DNA of 39,514 bases from an uncultured Bacilli bacterium (GCA_934167885.1 CAKPMB010000015.1:1-39514); one strand, 5' to 3'; counted from the first letter of the stretch, positions 14,438 to 23,700 are shown. The notes: generated from the sequence alone by a model not told the origin. Numbers and translations are program-made.

Positions 14438-17164
14438 TTATTTTTCTGTGTAGTAGAATGTATTTTCATTAATTGTATTTTTAATGGCATATTTACCAGT
14501 TACAACAGAATTTAATTCTTTTTCCGTGCCTAAAGTTGGATTATATTCTTGAATAATATAACCATTAGCACTTTCAAAAGTTCCATCTGTAATATGTATT
14601 TTAATATTATCAGAATAATTTGCATTTTCTTCTATAAAAATAACATCGCCTGTGCCATTAGCATGACCTGTAGTAGATGATGGTAAAACTTTTGGCCCAA
14701 CGGCTTTAAATTCACCACCACTAATATCTAATGAACCAGCTTTAATATTGATTACTGTATCAGCGGTAATCTTGCCACCAGTAATATTAGTTTTACCATA
14801 ATTTGGTTGATAAACTCCTACTCCTTCTAAGACATTAATACTACCTCCAGTAATATTTAATGTAGCATGGACATCTTTATCATCACCATTACCACTAATA
14901 CCAATAGAGTCTCCAGTAATAGTCATATTACCAGCATAATTAATAGTAGCAGTATCATACATAGTAATGCCCCATTTATTTTTAGTAATAGTTTCATCAT
15001 CAAGAATAATATTAGTTGTATCTAAAACATTTAAAGTTGCATTATCTTGAACTTGAAATGCCATATTTTTACCACTTATATTACCATTTTTAACAGTTAA
15101 ATTACCACTTTCATAAACAGCAATAAAACCATCTTTTTCATTGAAAGAAATAGTCTTACCATTTAAATCAAGAGTAACTTCATTGTTAACACCATATGGT
15201 TTAGCAAAACTTATGTTATCTAATAATTTAACAGTGCTACCTTTTTTAACACTATTTAATACTTTAAATAAATCATCTGCTTCATATTTACTTGTAACAT
15301 CATTTTCACTAACTTCTAGACTAGATACTTTATCATCATAATAACTAATTTCTAAACCATTTTCTCTTTTAATAATATGTTTAGTTGTATATTTACCAGT
15401 TACTAATGATGTAAGCACTGTTTCTGCATTTAATGTTGGGTTATATTCTTGAATAATATAGCCATTTACACTTTCAAAAGTTCCACCTAAAATATTTACT
15501 TTAACATGGTCTTTGTAATTTGGATTTTCTTCAATCATGATTACATCCCCAGTTGCATTAGCGCTTCCTGTTGTTGATGTAGGATCTACTTTTTCGCCAC
15601 TTGCTTTAAATTCACCATCCGTAATTTCTAATGAACCAGCCTTAATATTTAAAACAGTTCCTGCATTAACTTTACCACCAGTGATTTTAGTTGTGCCATC
15701 GTTTGGTAAGTAAATACCTACACCATCTAAAGCTTTGATAGTTCCACCAGTAATATTTAATAAACCCGTATTATCTAGATTACCACTACCACTAATACCA
15801 ATAGAATCACCTGTAACAATAATATTACCACTAAAGTTTACCGTTGCCCTATCCCAAAAAGCAATACCATATTTATTTTTAGTAATACTTTCATCATCAA
15901 GAATTATATTAACATCCGATAAAACCGTTAGAGTTGAATCATCTTCAGGTTGTAATGTATAATCCATACCTTTAATATTACCATTTTTAACAGTCATATT
16001 GGTATTATATCTAATTCTTAATTTAGCTTTTTGCTTGTCAAATGTTAGAGTTTTACCATTTAAATCTAAAGTAATTGTGCCATTATTAATTACTAATGCT
16101 TCACTAATTGAAACATCACTAACTAACTTGAATACACCATCTTTATTTTGATCAAAAGCAAGTTTGATATCACTATAATCATTACCATTAACCAAAACAA
16201 CTGAAGTTTTAGCATAAACTTGCATACTACCATTTGTCGTATAAGCTGTGCCATCATCTCTTACAAGAGATATATTAAAACTTGCTTTACCAGAATCAAA
16301 ATTTACTAAAGTAGCTTTATATTTAATAGTGGCATCTTTTATTTTATTATCGAAAGCTTCTCCCATATTAGAAATTTCTTTCCATGTAGAAGTTTCTTCA
16401 TCATAATATTTTAGTCCTTCAATAATATTGCCAACTTGTGAGTCATTAGCACTAAATACTGCTAAGGTAGTAACTTTTTGACCGTCATTACCATTAGACT
16501 TAATATTTAACGCAAATTCAAATTCATCACTATTTCTAACTTCACTTGGAAGTTCAACACTTAATTTAGCATCCATTTTAATAACTGGTTCTGGATATTC
16601 CTTAAGTGTTCCTTCTTCTTCACCTAATCCCATTTCAACGGTAACATTTACACCTTCTGATGTAAAACTAAAGCTATTAATCCATGTAGCTGGAATAACA
16701 AATTTACCATTTTTATAAGTAGCAGTGCCACTAAAAGGGCCAACGATTGATCCTTCATCAACTGTTTTAGTAAATGGAATTTCTAAAGTTTTTTCTTCAT
16801 TATTAACATAAAAAATATTTAATGCTTTTTTAATGGAAGCAACTTGTTCATCATTTAAATTTTTAAGTCCCTTACCATTTTCAAGAACTTCACCCCATGT
16901 TTTATCTAGTGCACAGTAATAATATGTTCTAATGTCTCTTCCTCTAAAGTCAAGATTACCATAAACATTTTGTTGTATAAATGCTTCATCGGCACCAGCA
17001 GTAGCAGCTCGTGATGCAGTTATAATATAATCACTTTCAAATCTAGTAGAACCTATCATATACATATCGTCTGTATATGTAGCATCTTCTTTAACTTTAG
17101 CTTGAACATCAAAAGCAGTTAATATAACAAATAGACCTATTATTAATCTTTTAACATTCTTCAT
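14438..17164 (-). CDS. Secreted surface protein with two tandem beta-helix-like repeats
   Basis: A 908-residue protein with an N-terminal signal sequence (KRLIIGLFVILTAFDVQA). Residues to about 325 form a unique region of immunoglobulin-like character. Two homologous modules of about 285-290 residues follow (about 330-620 and 621-908). Each contains VTLDLNGKT, TVKNGNI, NIILDD-S/T-ITKNK, TGDSIGISG, ITGG repeats, TGDVI-IEEN, and ends GYIIQEYNPTL. The ITGG/VKNGNI ladder is typical of right-handed parallel beta-helices (pectate-lyase-like). No LPXTG anchor or C-terminal membrane segment is present, so it is secreted or held by other contacts. ATG 17164 has AGAAGGAGAAAGGT upstream, 13 bases after the stop of the InlB-repeat gene at 17178, suggesting one operon. 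Binding or adhesion is inferred. Confidence 0.75.
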   Translation of the reverse strand: MKNVKRLIIGLFVILTAFDVQAKVKEDATYTDDMYMIGSTRFESDYIITASRAATAGADEAFIQQNVYGNLDFRGRDIRTYYYCALDKTWGEVLENGKGLKNLNDEQVASIKKALNIFYVNNEEKTLEIPFTKTVDEGSIVGPFSGTATYKNGKFVIPATWINSFSFTSEGVNVTVEMGLGEEEGTLKEYPEPVIKMDAKLSVELPSEVRNSDEFEFALNIKSNGNDGQKVTTLAVFSANDSQVGNIIEGLKYYDEETSTWKEISNMGEAFDNKIKDATIKYKATLVNFDSGKASFNISLVRDDGTAYTTNGSMQVYAKTSVVLVNGNDYSDIKLAFDQNKDGVFKLVSDVSISEALVINNGTITLDLNGKTLTFDKQKAKLRIRYNTNMTVKNGNIKGMDYTLQPEDDSTLTVLSDVNIILDDESITKNKYGIAFWDRATVNFSGNIIVTGDSIGISGSGNLDNTGLLNITGGTIKALDGVGIYLPNDGTTKITGGKVNAGTVLNIKAGSLEITDGEFKASGEKVDPTSTTGSANATGDVIMIEENPNYKDHVKVNILGGTFESVNGYIIQEYNPTLNAETVLTSLVTGKYTTKHIIKRENGLEISYYDDKVSSLEVSENDVTSKYEADDLFKVLNSVKKGSTVKLLDNISFAKPYGVNNEVTLDLNGKTISFNEKDGFIAVYESGNLTVKNGNISGKNMAFQVQDNATLNVLDTTNIILDDETITKNKWGITMYDTATINYAGNMTITGDSIGISGNGDDKDVHATLNITGGSINVLEGVGVYQPNYGKTNITGGKITADTVINIKAGSLDISGGEFKAVGPKVLPSSTTGHANGTGDVIFIEENANYSDNIKIHITDGTFESANGYIIQEYNPTLGTEKELNSVVTGKYAIKNTINENTFYYTEK
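14440..16180 (-). repeat. Internal tandem duplication of about 870 bp
   Basis: The two beta-helix modules correspond to about 16180-15300 and 15300-14440. Identical or near-identical stretches recur, such as TATTCTTGAATAATATA (from 14546 and from 15445). The copies differ at many synonymous sites, so the duplication is not recent. Confidence 0.7.
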
Positions 17165-17177
17165 ACCTTTCTCCTTC

Positions 17178-18140
17178 TTATTTTAATTTTAAATTATCAA
17201 CTTTTTTAACTTTATCCTTGTTAATTTTATAACCAGCATAAGGCACTTCAACAGTGAATTTACCAGAATCAGTAGTAATATCAACATATCCTGTTGTTTT
17301 TTCACCATCAGCATACAAGAATACTCTTGCTTGACCAACAATACTACCAGTTTCTTCAATGATACCATAAGTTAATTCTTTAATATATTCCCATTTAGCT
17401 TTTAAGGTAATATTCTTAGTAACTTTAGTATCAAAAGAATATAAGTCATCATTTAAATACCAACCAAGGAATTTATATTTAGTCTTAGTAGGATCTTTTG
17501 GTTTACTAGCCTTATCATTCTTCAAAACTGTTTGTTTATTAACCTTACTACCACCATCACTATCAAAAGTTACAGTATATTTAATAGTAGTATTATCATC
17601 TTTTTTGTCGTTATCATTGTCCTTTGTTTCATCTTTATTATCATCATCTAAATTTTCTTTTTCAAACTTAGCAACCAACGTAGTATCTTTTGTAATAGTA
17701 TCCCCTACGCTAACTTTAGTATCACCATCATACCATCCAATGAAAGTATAGCCTTCTTTCGATGGACTTGGTAGACTTGTTATTTTACCATCAACTACCT
17801 TAACCGTATCAATCTTACCATCAACATCTAAGGTAATAGTATAAATAATAGAACTATCATTTTTCTTTTCCCATATAGCTTTTAAAGTTATGTCTTTAGT
17901 AACCTTACTAGCAAAGTTATATTCTTTATTATCAAGTTCCCATCTAACAAAATCATAACCTTCCTTTGTAGGATTAACTGGACGTGACACTTTAGTATTT
18001 ACTCTAACAGACACATCATTTATAACACTACCTCCATTAGTATCGAATGTTACAACAACTTTTCTGTTTAAGAAGAAAATTAATGCAAGCACTATAACCA
18101 CAAAAATAACTGATAAAGTAACTAACACTTTCTTATTCAT
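17178..18140 (-). CDS. Membrane-anchored protein with InlB B-repeats (Listeria-Bacteroides repeat)
   Basis: About 320 residues. A short cytoplasmic N-terminus and a membrane segment (VLVTLSVIFVVIVLALIFFL) are followed by three InlB B/Flg_new repeats, recognisable by VTFDTNGGSVI, NPTKEGYDFVRWE, NFASKVTKDITLKAIW; then IGWYDGD and TTLVAKF; then VTFDSDGGSKVN, KFLGWYLNDDLY, NITLKAKW. A highly charged DDDNKDETKDNDNDKKDD linker separates repeats 2 and 3. The C-terminal 65 residues are a separate small beta-domain. ATG 18140 has AAGGAGG 9 bases upstream; ATG 18149 is too close to it. This family decorates surface proteins of gut Firmicutes. Confidence 0.8.
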   Translation of the reverse strand: MNKKVLVTLSVIFVVIVLALIFFLNRKVVVTFDTNGGSVINDVSVRVNTKVSRPVNPTKEGYDFVRWELDNKEYNFASKVTKDITLKAIWEKKNDSSIIYTITLDVDGKIDTVKVVDGKITSLPSPSKEGYTFIGWYDGDTKVSVGDTITKDTTLVAKFEKENLDDDNKDETKDNDNDKKDDNTTIKYTVTFDSDGGSKVNKQTVLKNDKASKPKDPTKTKYKFLGWYLNDDLYSFDTKVTKNITLKAKWEYIKELTYGIIEETGSIVGQARVFLYADGEKTTGYVDITTDSGKFTVEVPYAGYKINKDKVKKVDNLKLK

Positions 18141-18299
18141 ACAACTCATCCTCCTTCACAAATATTATAAGTTTCCAAATATACAATACATTCTGCTACA
18201 CAATTATTATATATTTAACTTATACATTAATCATAACATTTTGTGTGAAATATTTCAATATTCTCATGCTATCTATTAAAATATAACCTGTATAAAAAA

Positions 18300-18357
18300 C
18301 GTCAATTTTTAAAGATTAGAAAGACATATGCGAATTCATATAAAATAATTTATTTTA
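18300..18357 (-). promoter_or_regulatory. AT-only palindrome and possible promoter between surface-protein genes
   Basis: The perfect palindrome TAAAATAATTTATTTTA (18341-18357) overlaps the stop of the large surface protein gene and may act as a weak terminator. Minus-strand TTGACG with TATTTT 16 bases later (about 18304 to 18277) could start transcription of the InlB-repeat gene. The rest of the 18141-18349 gap shows only AT-rich sequence with a TGAAATATTTCA palindrome near 18245. Confidence 0.3.
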
Positions 18358-20905
18358 GTTTTAACGTATAAGGACTTTCGATTGTGCCATCACCACTTGA
18401 TATCAGAAGATCAGATCGTAGATTGATAACTGCACGCACGCCAAGCCTCGAAATCACCCAACTGCTGATAAAGTCGCCGGTCGAGTCGACACGAAAGACG
18501 TGAGCGTAAGCATTCGACGCAAGAAAGTGAGAAGGCGTCATCGTCCAGAAGTATCCATTGGTCCGTAGGTAGTAATTTTCATTTTTAGTCTTATATTTAC
18601 CTCCTGCTAAAGCTACTTCATCTGCGGTTATTAAAGCAACGGGATACGTTAGTTTAGCATTGCCACGTGAAGAAGTTGTGCTAAATTGGTCACGCATATC
18701 ACTAGAACATTTTAAAGTCGCTGTTTTATTAGTATTTTGAGAAAGCCTTGTGTATGGCGAATAGAATGTATGTTGACTTAGCTTGTATCCTGAATTATAC
18801 GTTTTATCTGTTATACTTCGGTCATTGCAGAATTTTGCATCAACTATATAATTTGTTAATAAATTACCATCTTCATCCGTTTTACCAACAATGTTTGTTG
18901 CATACCATTTATCTAGCTGTGTCTTAGCATTACTTGATACTTCATTTGTTCTTGTGCCATCCAAACTTGTGGATGAATATGAATAATACTGCACTTTCGC
19001 ACTTGTTTCTGACACTAAACTATTTACTTTTATCAATACCTGACATGAGCCTGTGGAACTTGTGCTTTGGCATGTGTATGGATACGTTCCAAACTCATTC
19101 TTCATTTCACTAAACGTGCCCTGTTTCATATTACCTTTTAATTTGTAATTTTCAGTTGTCTCATCAAACTCGTAATCATCTGCAAAGTAATATTTTGTGG
19201 CAACTGCTATACCATAATATGTTGTTTCGTCACTTATTTGATGTTCAAAATTTTTACCATACATATAACCAACATACGTTGGATCTGGATATTTGGCGCT
19301 ATATTGATATGTTGTATTATTTATGGCCATATTATTACCAGTAGCATTGGCAGTTTTGCCATTATATATTAATCTTAAACTTCCATCTCCATTGGCTCTT
19401 ATTATCTTCCAATAGTATTCTCCAAAATAAACATTATTATTTTGAACATCACCTCGGTAGTAATAAACATCACCATAATCATCTTCGGTTTTATATAAAC
19501 CTACTTCCGATCGAATGGAACTCGCAATTTTATATGTTCTCTTATCAGCCTTGGTAATCTTATGATTAGTTGTCGATACATCAACGGCTTTTACATAATA
19601 TATATTACTTAGACCAGAGTTTCCCATATTAGTTCCACCACCAGTCCAATAACCTATATAATCATCACTTAGATAATCAGCCGTTATTGTTCCTGTTAAT
19701 TTAAATGTTCCAGTTTTCTCATCAAAACTATAACTCTTTGCAAAATAATATTTATACCCTGTTATACTATATGGATTTTCTACATTTTCTGTTAATTCTT
19801 CAACATACATATAAGTTGGTGCGGTATCATTTAAATTTGGTTCGCCTTTATTGGCAATATTCGTTTTGGCAACATCAACGGATTCACTTAAACTATCACT
19901 TACTAACATGCAATCTGCTAGTTTGGTAAAACCATTATTTAAACAATAATTGTTTCCTTTAACTTCTATTCTTTTAATAAAACTTTGAATAGTCTCATCA
20001 TTTTTACTAACTTCTAAATGCACATTGGTATTACCATTGGCATCATTATTGGGACTAACAAAGACTTGAACTTCAACGGTTTTATTTTTATCGAATTGAT
20101 ATGTTAAATTTAGATTATCAGTTTGCGTGCTTGATGAATTACCTTCACTATCTTTATAACTAAACTTAATGTCACTATTAGTTCCTGTTACTTTTAAGTT
20201 CATCTTATCATTGCTTGCAAGACCGGCATCTTCAGCATTAACATAATTACTTATCTTGGCAATAAAATAAGCTTTATTATTTTCAACATATGTATCACTA
20301 GTTTCCATTGATAAGGGCATATTCATCGTTTCTAATCCGGCATCAACATTGACTTTAAAGTTTAAATAACTATTTGCCCATTCAGTTGCTTTGTAACTAG
20401 CATTACTATCAGTATCGCTTATCGTCGTTTCTTCATCTACCCAGAATCTTAAAGTGTAATTCTTAGTAGTTTCGGTATATGTTTTGGCATCTATCTTATC
20501 TACATAGATTCTTCGATTATTAAAGTCACTATATCTTATACCATCAATCAATACTTTACCATCACATTCTAGATATATCATAATGTATTTAGCATCTATT
20601 CTAACCTTATTACTTATCTCTTCACCATAATTTAAAGTGATACCATAATATATATCTTTATCACTCGTGTTCTTACTTAATACTTTAAAACTTATAGTGT
20701 TGTCATCTCTTTTTAAAGCTTCTTCTTTGGTCTCTGGGAATATCCCACTTATATGAACTTCATTATCTTCCAAATAATTTAGATAAATCTCACCATTTAA
20801 AAGATTTTGCATTCCACTATATTTTTGATAAGTATAAAAAGCATAACTTCCGCCTAACAATAAGACTAGGCCTAATATCATTAATATATTCTTCCTAGTC
20901 TTCAT
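18350..20905 (-). CDS. Large membrane-anchored surface protein with C-terminal DUF6273/FGE-like domain
   Basis: About 851 residues. An N-terminal anchor (NILMILGLVLLLGGSYAFYT) is followed by a module found in exported proteins of related bacteria (GEIYLNYLEDNEVHISGIFP), then Ig-like regions and Cys-containing loops. The last 350 residues include YYWKIIRANGDGSLRLIYNG, YPVALITADEVALAGG, GYFWTMTPS and LGVRAVINLRSD, features of the DUF6273 C-type-lectin/formylglycine-enzyme-like fold. Codons for the last part (18425-18570) are far richer in G+C than the rest. ATG 20905 has GTGGAG 7 bases upstream; an in-frame ATG at 20929 has none and lies in a hairpin. The role is probably ligand binding at the cell surface; the ligand is unknown. 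Confidence 0.75.
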   Translation of the reverse strand: MKTRKNILMILGLVLLLGGSYAFYTYQKYSGMQNLLNGEIYLNYLEDNEVHISGIFPETKEEALKRDDNTISFKVLSKNTSDKDIYYGITLNYGEEISNKVRIDAKYIMIYLECDGKVLIDGIRYSDFNNRRIYVDKIDAKTYTETTKNYTLRFWVDEETTISDTDSNASYKATEWANSYLNFKVNVDAGLETMNMPLSMETSDTYVENNKAYFIAKISNYVNAEDAGLASNDKMNLKVTGTNSDIKFSYKDSEGNSSSTQTDNLNLTYQFDKNKTVEVQVFVSPNNDANGNTNVHLEVSKNDETIQSFIKRIEVKGNNYCLNNGFTKLADCMLVSDSLSESVDVAKTNIANKGEPNLNDTAPTYMYVEELTENVENPYSITGYKYYFAKSYSFDEKTGTFKLTGTITADYLSDDYIGYWTGGGTNMGNSGLSNIYYVKAVDVSTTNHKITKADKRTYKIASSIRSEVGLYKTEDDYGDVYYYRGDVQNNNVYFGEYYWKIIRANGDGSLRLIYNGKTANATGNNMAINNTTYQYSAKYPDPTYVGYMYGKNFEHQISDETTYYGIAVATKYYFADDYEFDETTENYKLKGNMKQGTFSEMKNEFGTYPYTCQSTSSTGSCQVLIKVNSLVSETSAKVQYYSYSSTSLDGTRTNEVSSNAKTQLDKWYATNIVGKTDEDGNLLTNYIVDAKFCNDRSITDKTYNSGYKLSQHTFYSPYTRLSQNTNKTATLKCSSDMRDQFSTTSSRGNAKLTYPVALITADEVALAGGKYKTKNENYYLRTNGYFWTMTPSHFLASNAYAHVFRVDSTGDFISSWVISRLGVRAVINLRSDLLISSGDGTIESPYTLKLK
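18425..18570 (-). other. GC-rich, possibly hypervariable C-terminal coding patch
   Basis: Within an AT-rich gene, positions 18431-18540 have 60 G/C out of 110 by my count. The patch encodes WTMTPSHFLASNAYAHVFRV and GDFISSWVISRLGVRAV. This is the part of the C-type-lectin-like fold that varies in diversity-generating retroelement targets, where adenines of a template are randomised and AT-rich Asn codons become GC-richer ones. Edges are sharp. No template repeat or reverse transcriptase is visible in this window, so the assignment is a hypothesis. Confidence 0.4.
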
Positions 20906-20922
20906 ATTTTGCTCCACATAAA

Positions 20923-20943
20923 AGAACAAGACTTAATCTTGTT
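20923..20943 (-). promoter_or_regulatory. Hairpin in the leader of the large surface protein
   Basis: A perfect 8-bp stem GAACAAGA/TCTTGTTC with a 5-base loop, followed by TTTT on the minus strand, just before the ribosome binding site of the gene starting at 20905. It could be the terminator of the upstream acyltransferase or an attenuator. A second hairpin, GTTACTT/AAGTAAC (20973-20990), lies upstream. Confidence 0.5.
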
Positions 20944-20989
20944 CCTGCACGCACACACTCTAAATTAGGTTTGTTACTTAATAAAGTAA

Positions 20990-20998
20990 CCCCCCCCC
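20990..20998 (-). repeat. G9 homopolymer tract upstream of the large surface protein
   Basis: Nine consecutive C on the plus strand (G on the coding strand), about 85 bases before ATG 20905. Such a run is exceptional in this AT-rich sequence and is prone to slipped-strand length change. Confidence 0.8.
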
Positions 20999-21001
20999 AT
21001 A

Positions 21002-21042
21002 TTGACATTATTTGACACTATATTTTTGACATCATTTAACAC
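21002..21042. repeat. Two 17-bp direct repeats with a 24-bp period
   Basis: TTGACATTATTTGACAC (21002-21018) and TTGACATCATTTAACAC (21026-21042) differ at two positions. They lie immediately upstream of the G9 tract relative to the surface-protein gene. They may be binding sites for a regulator. Confidence 0.6.
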
Positions 21043-21100
21043 TTTTCATCATATCCTTTTGCTTTATTTTTCTAATATGATTTTATCAAAAATTATTTGA

Positions 21101-23281
21101 TTAATCAATATATTCACTTATAAATTTAGTAAGTGATGAATTACCACTTTCGGTTAAATGAATTTTATCAATAAATAGGTAATCAGGATTATTAGCAATT
21201 TCTTGATAAAAATCTATAATTTTAACATTATCAACTGATACATCATATGTCTTATCTTGAATATTAACAAAATATAACATACTATTTGGAACTAGTTTTC
21301 CTAATATATTTAATTGGGAACTATTAATTGAAAAACTACTATCAAGCAAGAAAACTATTTTATTAGTTGTAGTATCAGTTAAATTAGTGTTTTCTATCTT
21401 TTCTTTAAGTAAATCATATTTATTATCATTCAAAATGACAAAATTATCATTTGTAAAAGCTTCTTGCATATTGGCAAAATTATTTAATAATAAATCATTA
21501 CCATAAAAAGTTACTTTATTTTTTAATTTATTTTGATATTCTTTTATTAAATTATCTTTATTTGTCTGATATTTTTCTAAATAACGATTGTAAATAGCAT
21601 CATAAAGAGTTTTTACATAGATATCTCTTCCAACCCCAGTTAAATGAATACCATCGGCTACAAAGTATTCTTTGTGGTTATGTGTTATACTTTTCCAATC
21701 AATTATGTGTAAATTCGGATATCTTTTAGCAAGACGAGTTAGATTGTTGTTAACATAATTATAGTTAGTAGTATTAAACCAGAATGTTTCACGACCATCA
21801 ATAATTTGCATAATGTTATTTTTGCAATTATCATCACAATCACCATTTGCCCCTAAATTAATAACCAAAACATCACCCAACATTTTTTTATTTTTCAAAT
21901 TTTTTAAAATAGGCGCTATCTCCCAAGCAGTTCGTGAAACTTTGGCATCTATATAACTATTCTTAAACATATTACGAATATTATCATACGCTCCTAACAT
22001 TACAGAATCTCCTACACAAGTCATAGGTAAATTTTTAACAAACGTTTCAAGATTAGAAGCACTACTTTCTAATAATTTTAAATTTTCCATATAACTTGCT
22101 TCTTCTTGTTTTAATTTTTGAGCATAATCTTCTTGATTCTTTTTGGCATTTTGAGCATTATTTAAAAGTTCTTGTTCAAGTTCTCGCATTTCATTTGTAT
22201 GATCAACTGCAATAACATACTGGTAACCACCATACAAACTACATCCAACAAATATAACTAATAAAGGATATTTAACCCATTTTTTGGTTTTATTATTTAA
22301 TGATTGTTTTAATAAAAATGCTATTGTAAAAGTAAGAGCGATCATGGATAATAATTTTAAATAATAATTCATTGAAACATCTTGTAATAGATAAATTATT
22401 GGATATTGCACTAAATACACTTCATAACTAATACCACTTAAAGTCTTCATAGCATTATTGCAAGAATCATTTTCATTATATAAACTAACACCATAATCAA
22501 TTAAACGGCATGATATTAAAGTTGTTACAATCATTCCTAAAACATAATAATTTGTCTTCATAAAAATAGACAAAATAATCAAAATAAGCATATAAAGATA
22601 GAATATACCATTCTTAATATTTTTCTTCTCAAATATAACCATGGGTTTATAAAAATAATGCACAAGTCCTAAAGTTATACCAAAGAAAATAGAAAAGATT
22701 CTTGTTAAACTACTGTAATAAGTAGTCATTATACCATTATTAATGCTAGAATAAATAAAAAATGCTAAAAAAATAATAGTTATAAATGATGATAAAATAA
22801 TAGAGCCTATTTTTTTAAATTTAGAACTAACCTTTTTAAATAAAAAATATATTAAAGGAAATACTAACTCAAATTGTAAAATAATTCCCATATACCATAA
22901 ATGCATAAATGGTGAATTAATATGTCTTGCAAAATAATCGAGATTAACACTTAATTGCCAAAAATTATTGTATCCTAAAATAATAGAAGTTGTTTCAGGT
23001 TTTAAATTAAGCCAAGGATCATTTATAAAAAGCTTTGAAATAGCAATAGTTGTAAATGTTACTATTAAAAGTGGTAAATATAATTTAAAAAACTTATTTT
23101 TATAATACTCTTTAATGGAAAAATCTTTAGAAAAAGCAGAAATAATTGCTAAATAACCACTTAACACAAAGAAAGTGCATACTAACAAATATCCACCTTT
23201 TAAAATATTTAAATGATATAATAGAACTAAAATGCATGATAATATGCGAATATAATCTAAATTTTTGTATACTTTCTTCAT
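21101..23281 (-). CDS. Membrane acyltransferase with two SGNH-like domains (OatA-type)
   Basis: A 726-residue protein. Residues 1-350 form an Acyltransferase-3 domain with about ten membrane segments (NLDYIRILSCILVLLYHLNI, FFVLSGYLAI, SPFMHLWYMGIILQ). A Gln/Glu-rich coiled-coil linker follows at about 375-410. The first SGNH domain is complete, with VGDSVMLGAYD holding the catalytic Ser, INLGANGD holding the Asn, and ADGIHLTGVGR holding the Asp and His. A second, C-terminal SGNH-like domain has YGNDLLLN in place of GDS and keeps IDKIHLTESG. OatA-like proteins O-acetylate peptidoglycan or other cell-wall glycans at the outer face; that role is inferred. The second domain probably lacks catalysis. 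Confidence 0.85.
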   Translation of the reverse strand: MKKVYKNLDYIRILSCILVLLYHLNILKGGYLLVCTFFVLSGYLAIISAFSKDFSIKEYYKNKFFKLYLPLLIVTFTTIAISKLFINDPWLNLKPETTSIILGYNNFWQLSVNLDYFARHINSPFMHLWYMGIILQFELVFPLIYFLFKKVSSKFKKIGSIILSSFITIIFLAFFIYSSINNGIMTTYYSSLTRIFSIFFGITLGLVHYFYKPMVIFEKKNIKNGIFYLYMLILIILSIFMKTNYYVLGMIVTTLISCRLIDYGVSLYNENDSCNNAMKTLSGISYEVYLVQYPIIYLLQDVSMNYYLKLLSMIALTFTIAFLLKQSLNNKTKKWVKYPLLVIFVGCSLYGGYQYVIAVDHTNEMRELEQELLNNAQNAKKNQEDYAQKLKQEEASYMENLKLLESSASNLETFVKNLPMTCVGDSVMLGAYDNIRNMFKNSYIDAKVSRTAWEIAPILKNLKNKKMLGDVLVINLGANGDCDDNCKNNIMQIIDGRETFWFNTTNYNYVNNNLTRLAKRYPNLHIIDWKSITHNHKEYFVADGIHLTGVGRDIYVKTLYDAIYNRYLEKYQTNKDNLIKEYQNKLKNKVTFYGNDLLLNNFANMQEAFTNDNFVILNDNKYDLLKEKIENTNLTDTTTNKIVFLLDSSFSINSSQLNILGKLVPNSMLYFVNIQDKTYDVSVDNVKIIDFYQEIANNPDYLFIDKIHLTESGNSSLTKFISEYID

Positions 23282-23295
23282 AACTACCCCAAACT

Positions 23296-23700
23296 TTATT
23301 TATAAAAATGATTATTGCTCTTTAAATAAGCATTATTATCTTTTAACCATTCATTACATGCTTTAAACTTAGCGATTTTAACTTTTAATGTTTCATTATT
23401 AAGGTTAATTATCATTTCATCTTCTAATAATAAACCATTTTTATATTTAAAATCTTTAATATCATTCCATGAAATAAACGACTTTGATATAACCTGATTT
23501 TTCTCATTAAGTGGGAAAAAAGTTATACCATTCTTATCAAAATAAATAAAAAAGAAATTAAGGCCTGTTTGTTCATAAATAGTTATTCCCGGAAGTGGTA
23601 AAACAAAATTGGTTTTAACATTAAAATGACCATATGTAATAGCCTTTTTATCATCTATCTTATATTTAATTACTAACTTTTCTAACTCATCTTCTAACAT
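23296..23700 (-). CDS. Small PH-like or hypothetical protein next to the Y-family polymerase
   Basis: About 134 residues. The predicted pattern of beta-strands and a final helix (GLNFFFIYFDKNGITFFPLN, SKSFISWNDIKDFKYKNGLL, ACNEWLKDNNAYL) resembles small bacterial PH-like proteins of the YcxB/bPH group. ATG 23700 has AGGAG 5 bases upstream; an in-frame ATG at 23730 is inside the yolD-like gene. It follows yolD and the polymerase with overlaps, and is probably the last gene of that operon. Its role is unknown. Confidence 0.6.
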   Translation of the reverse strand: MLEDELEKLVIKYKIDDKKAITYGHFNVKTNFVLPLPGITIYEQTGLNFFFIYFDKNGITFFPLNEKNQVISKSFISWNDIKDFKYKNGLLLEDEMIINLNNETLKVKIAKFKACNEWLKDNNAYLKSNNHFYK

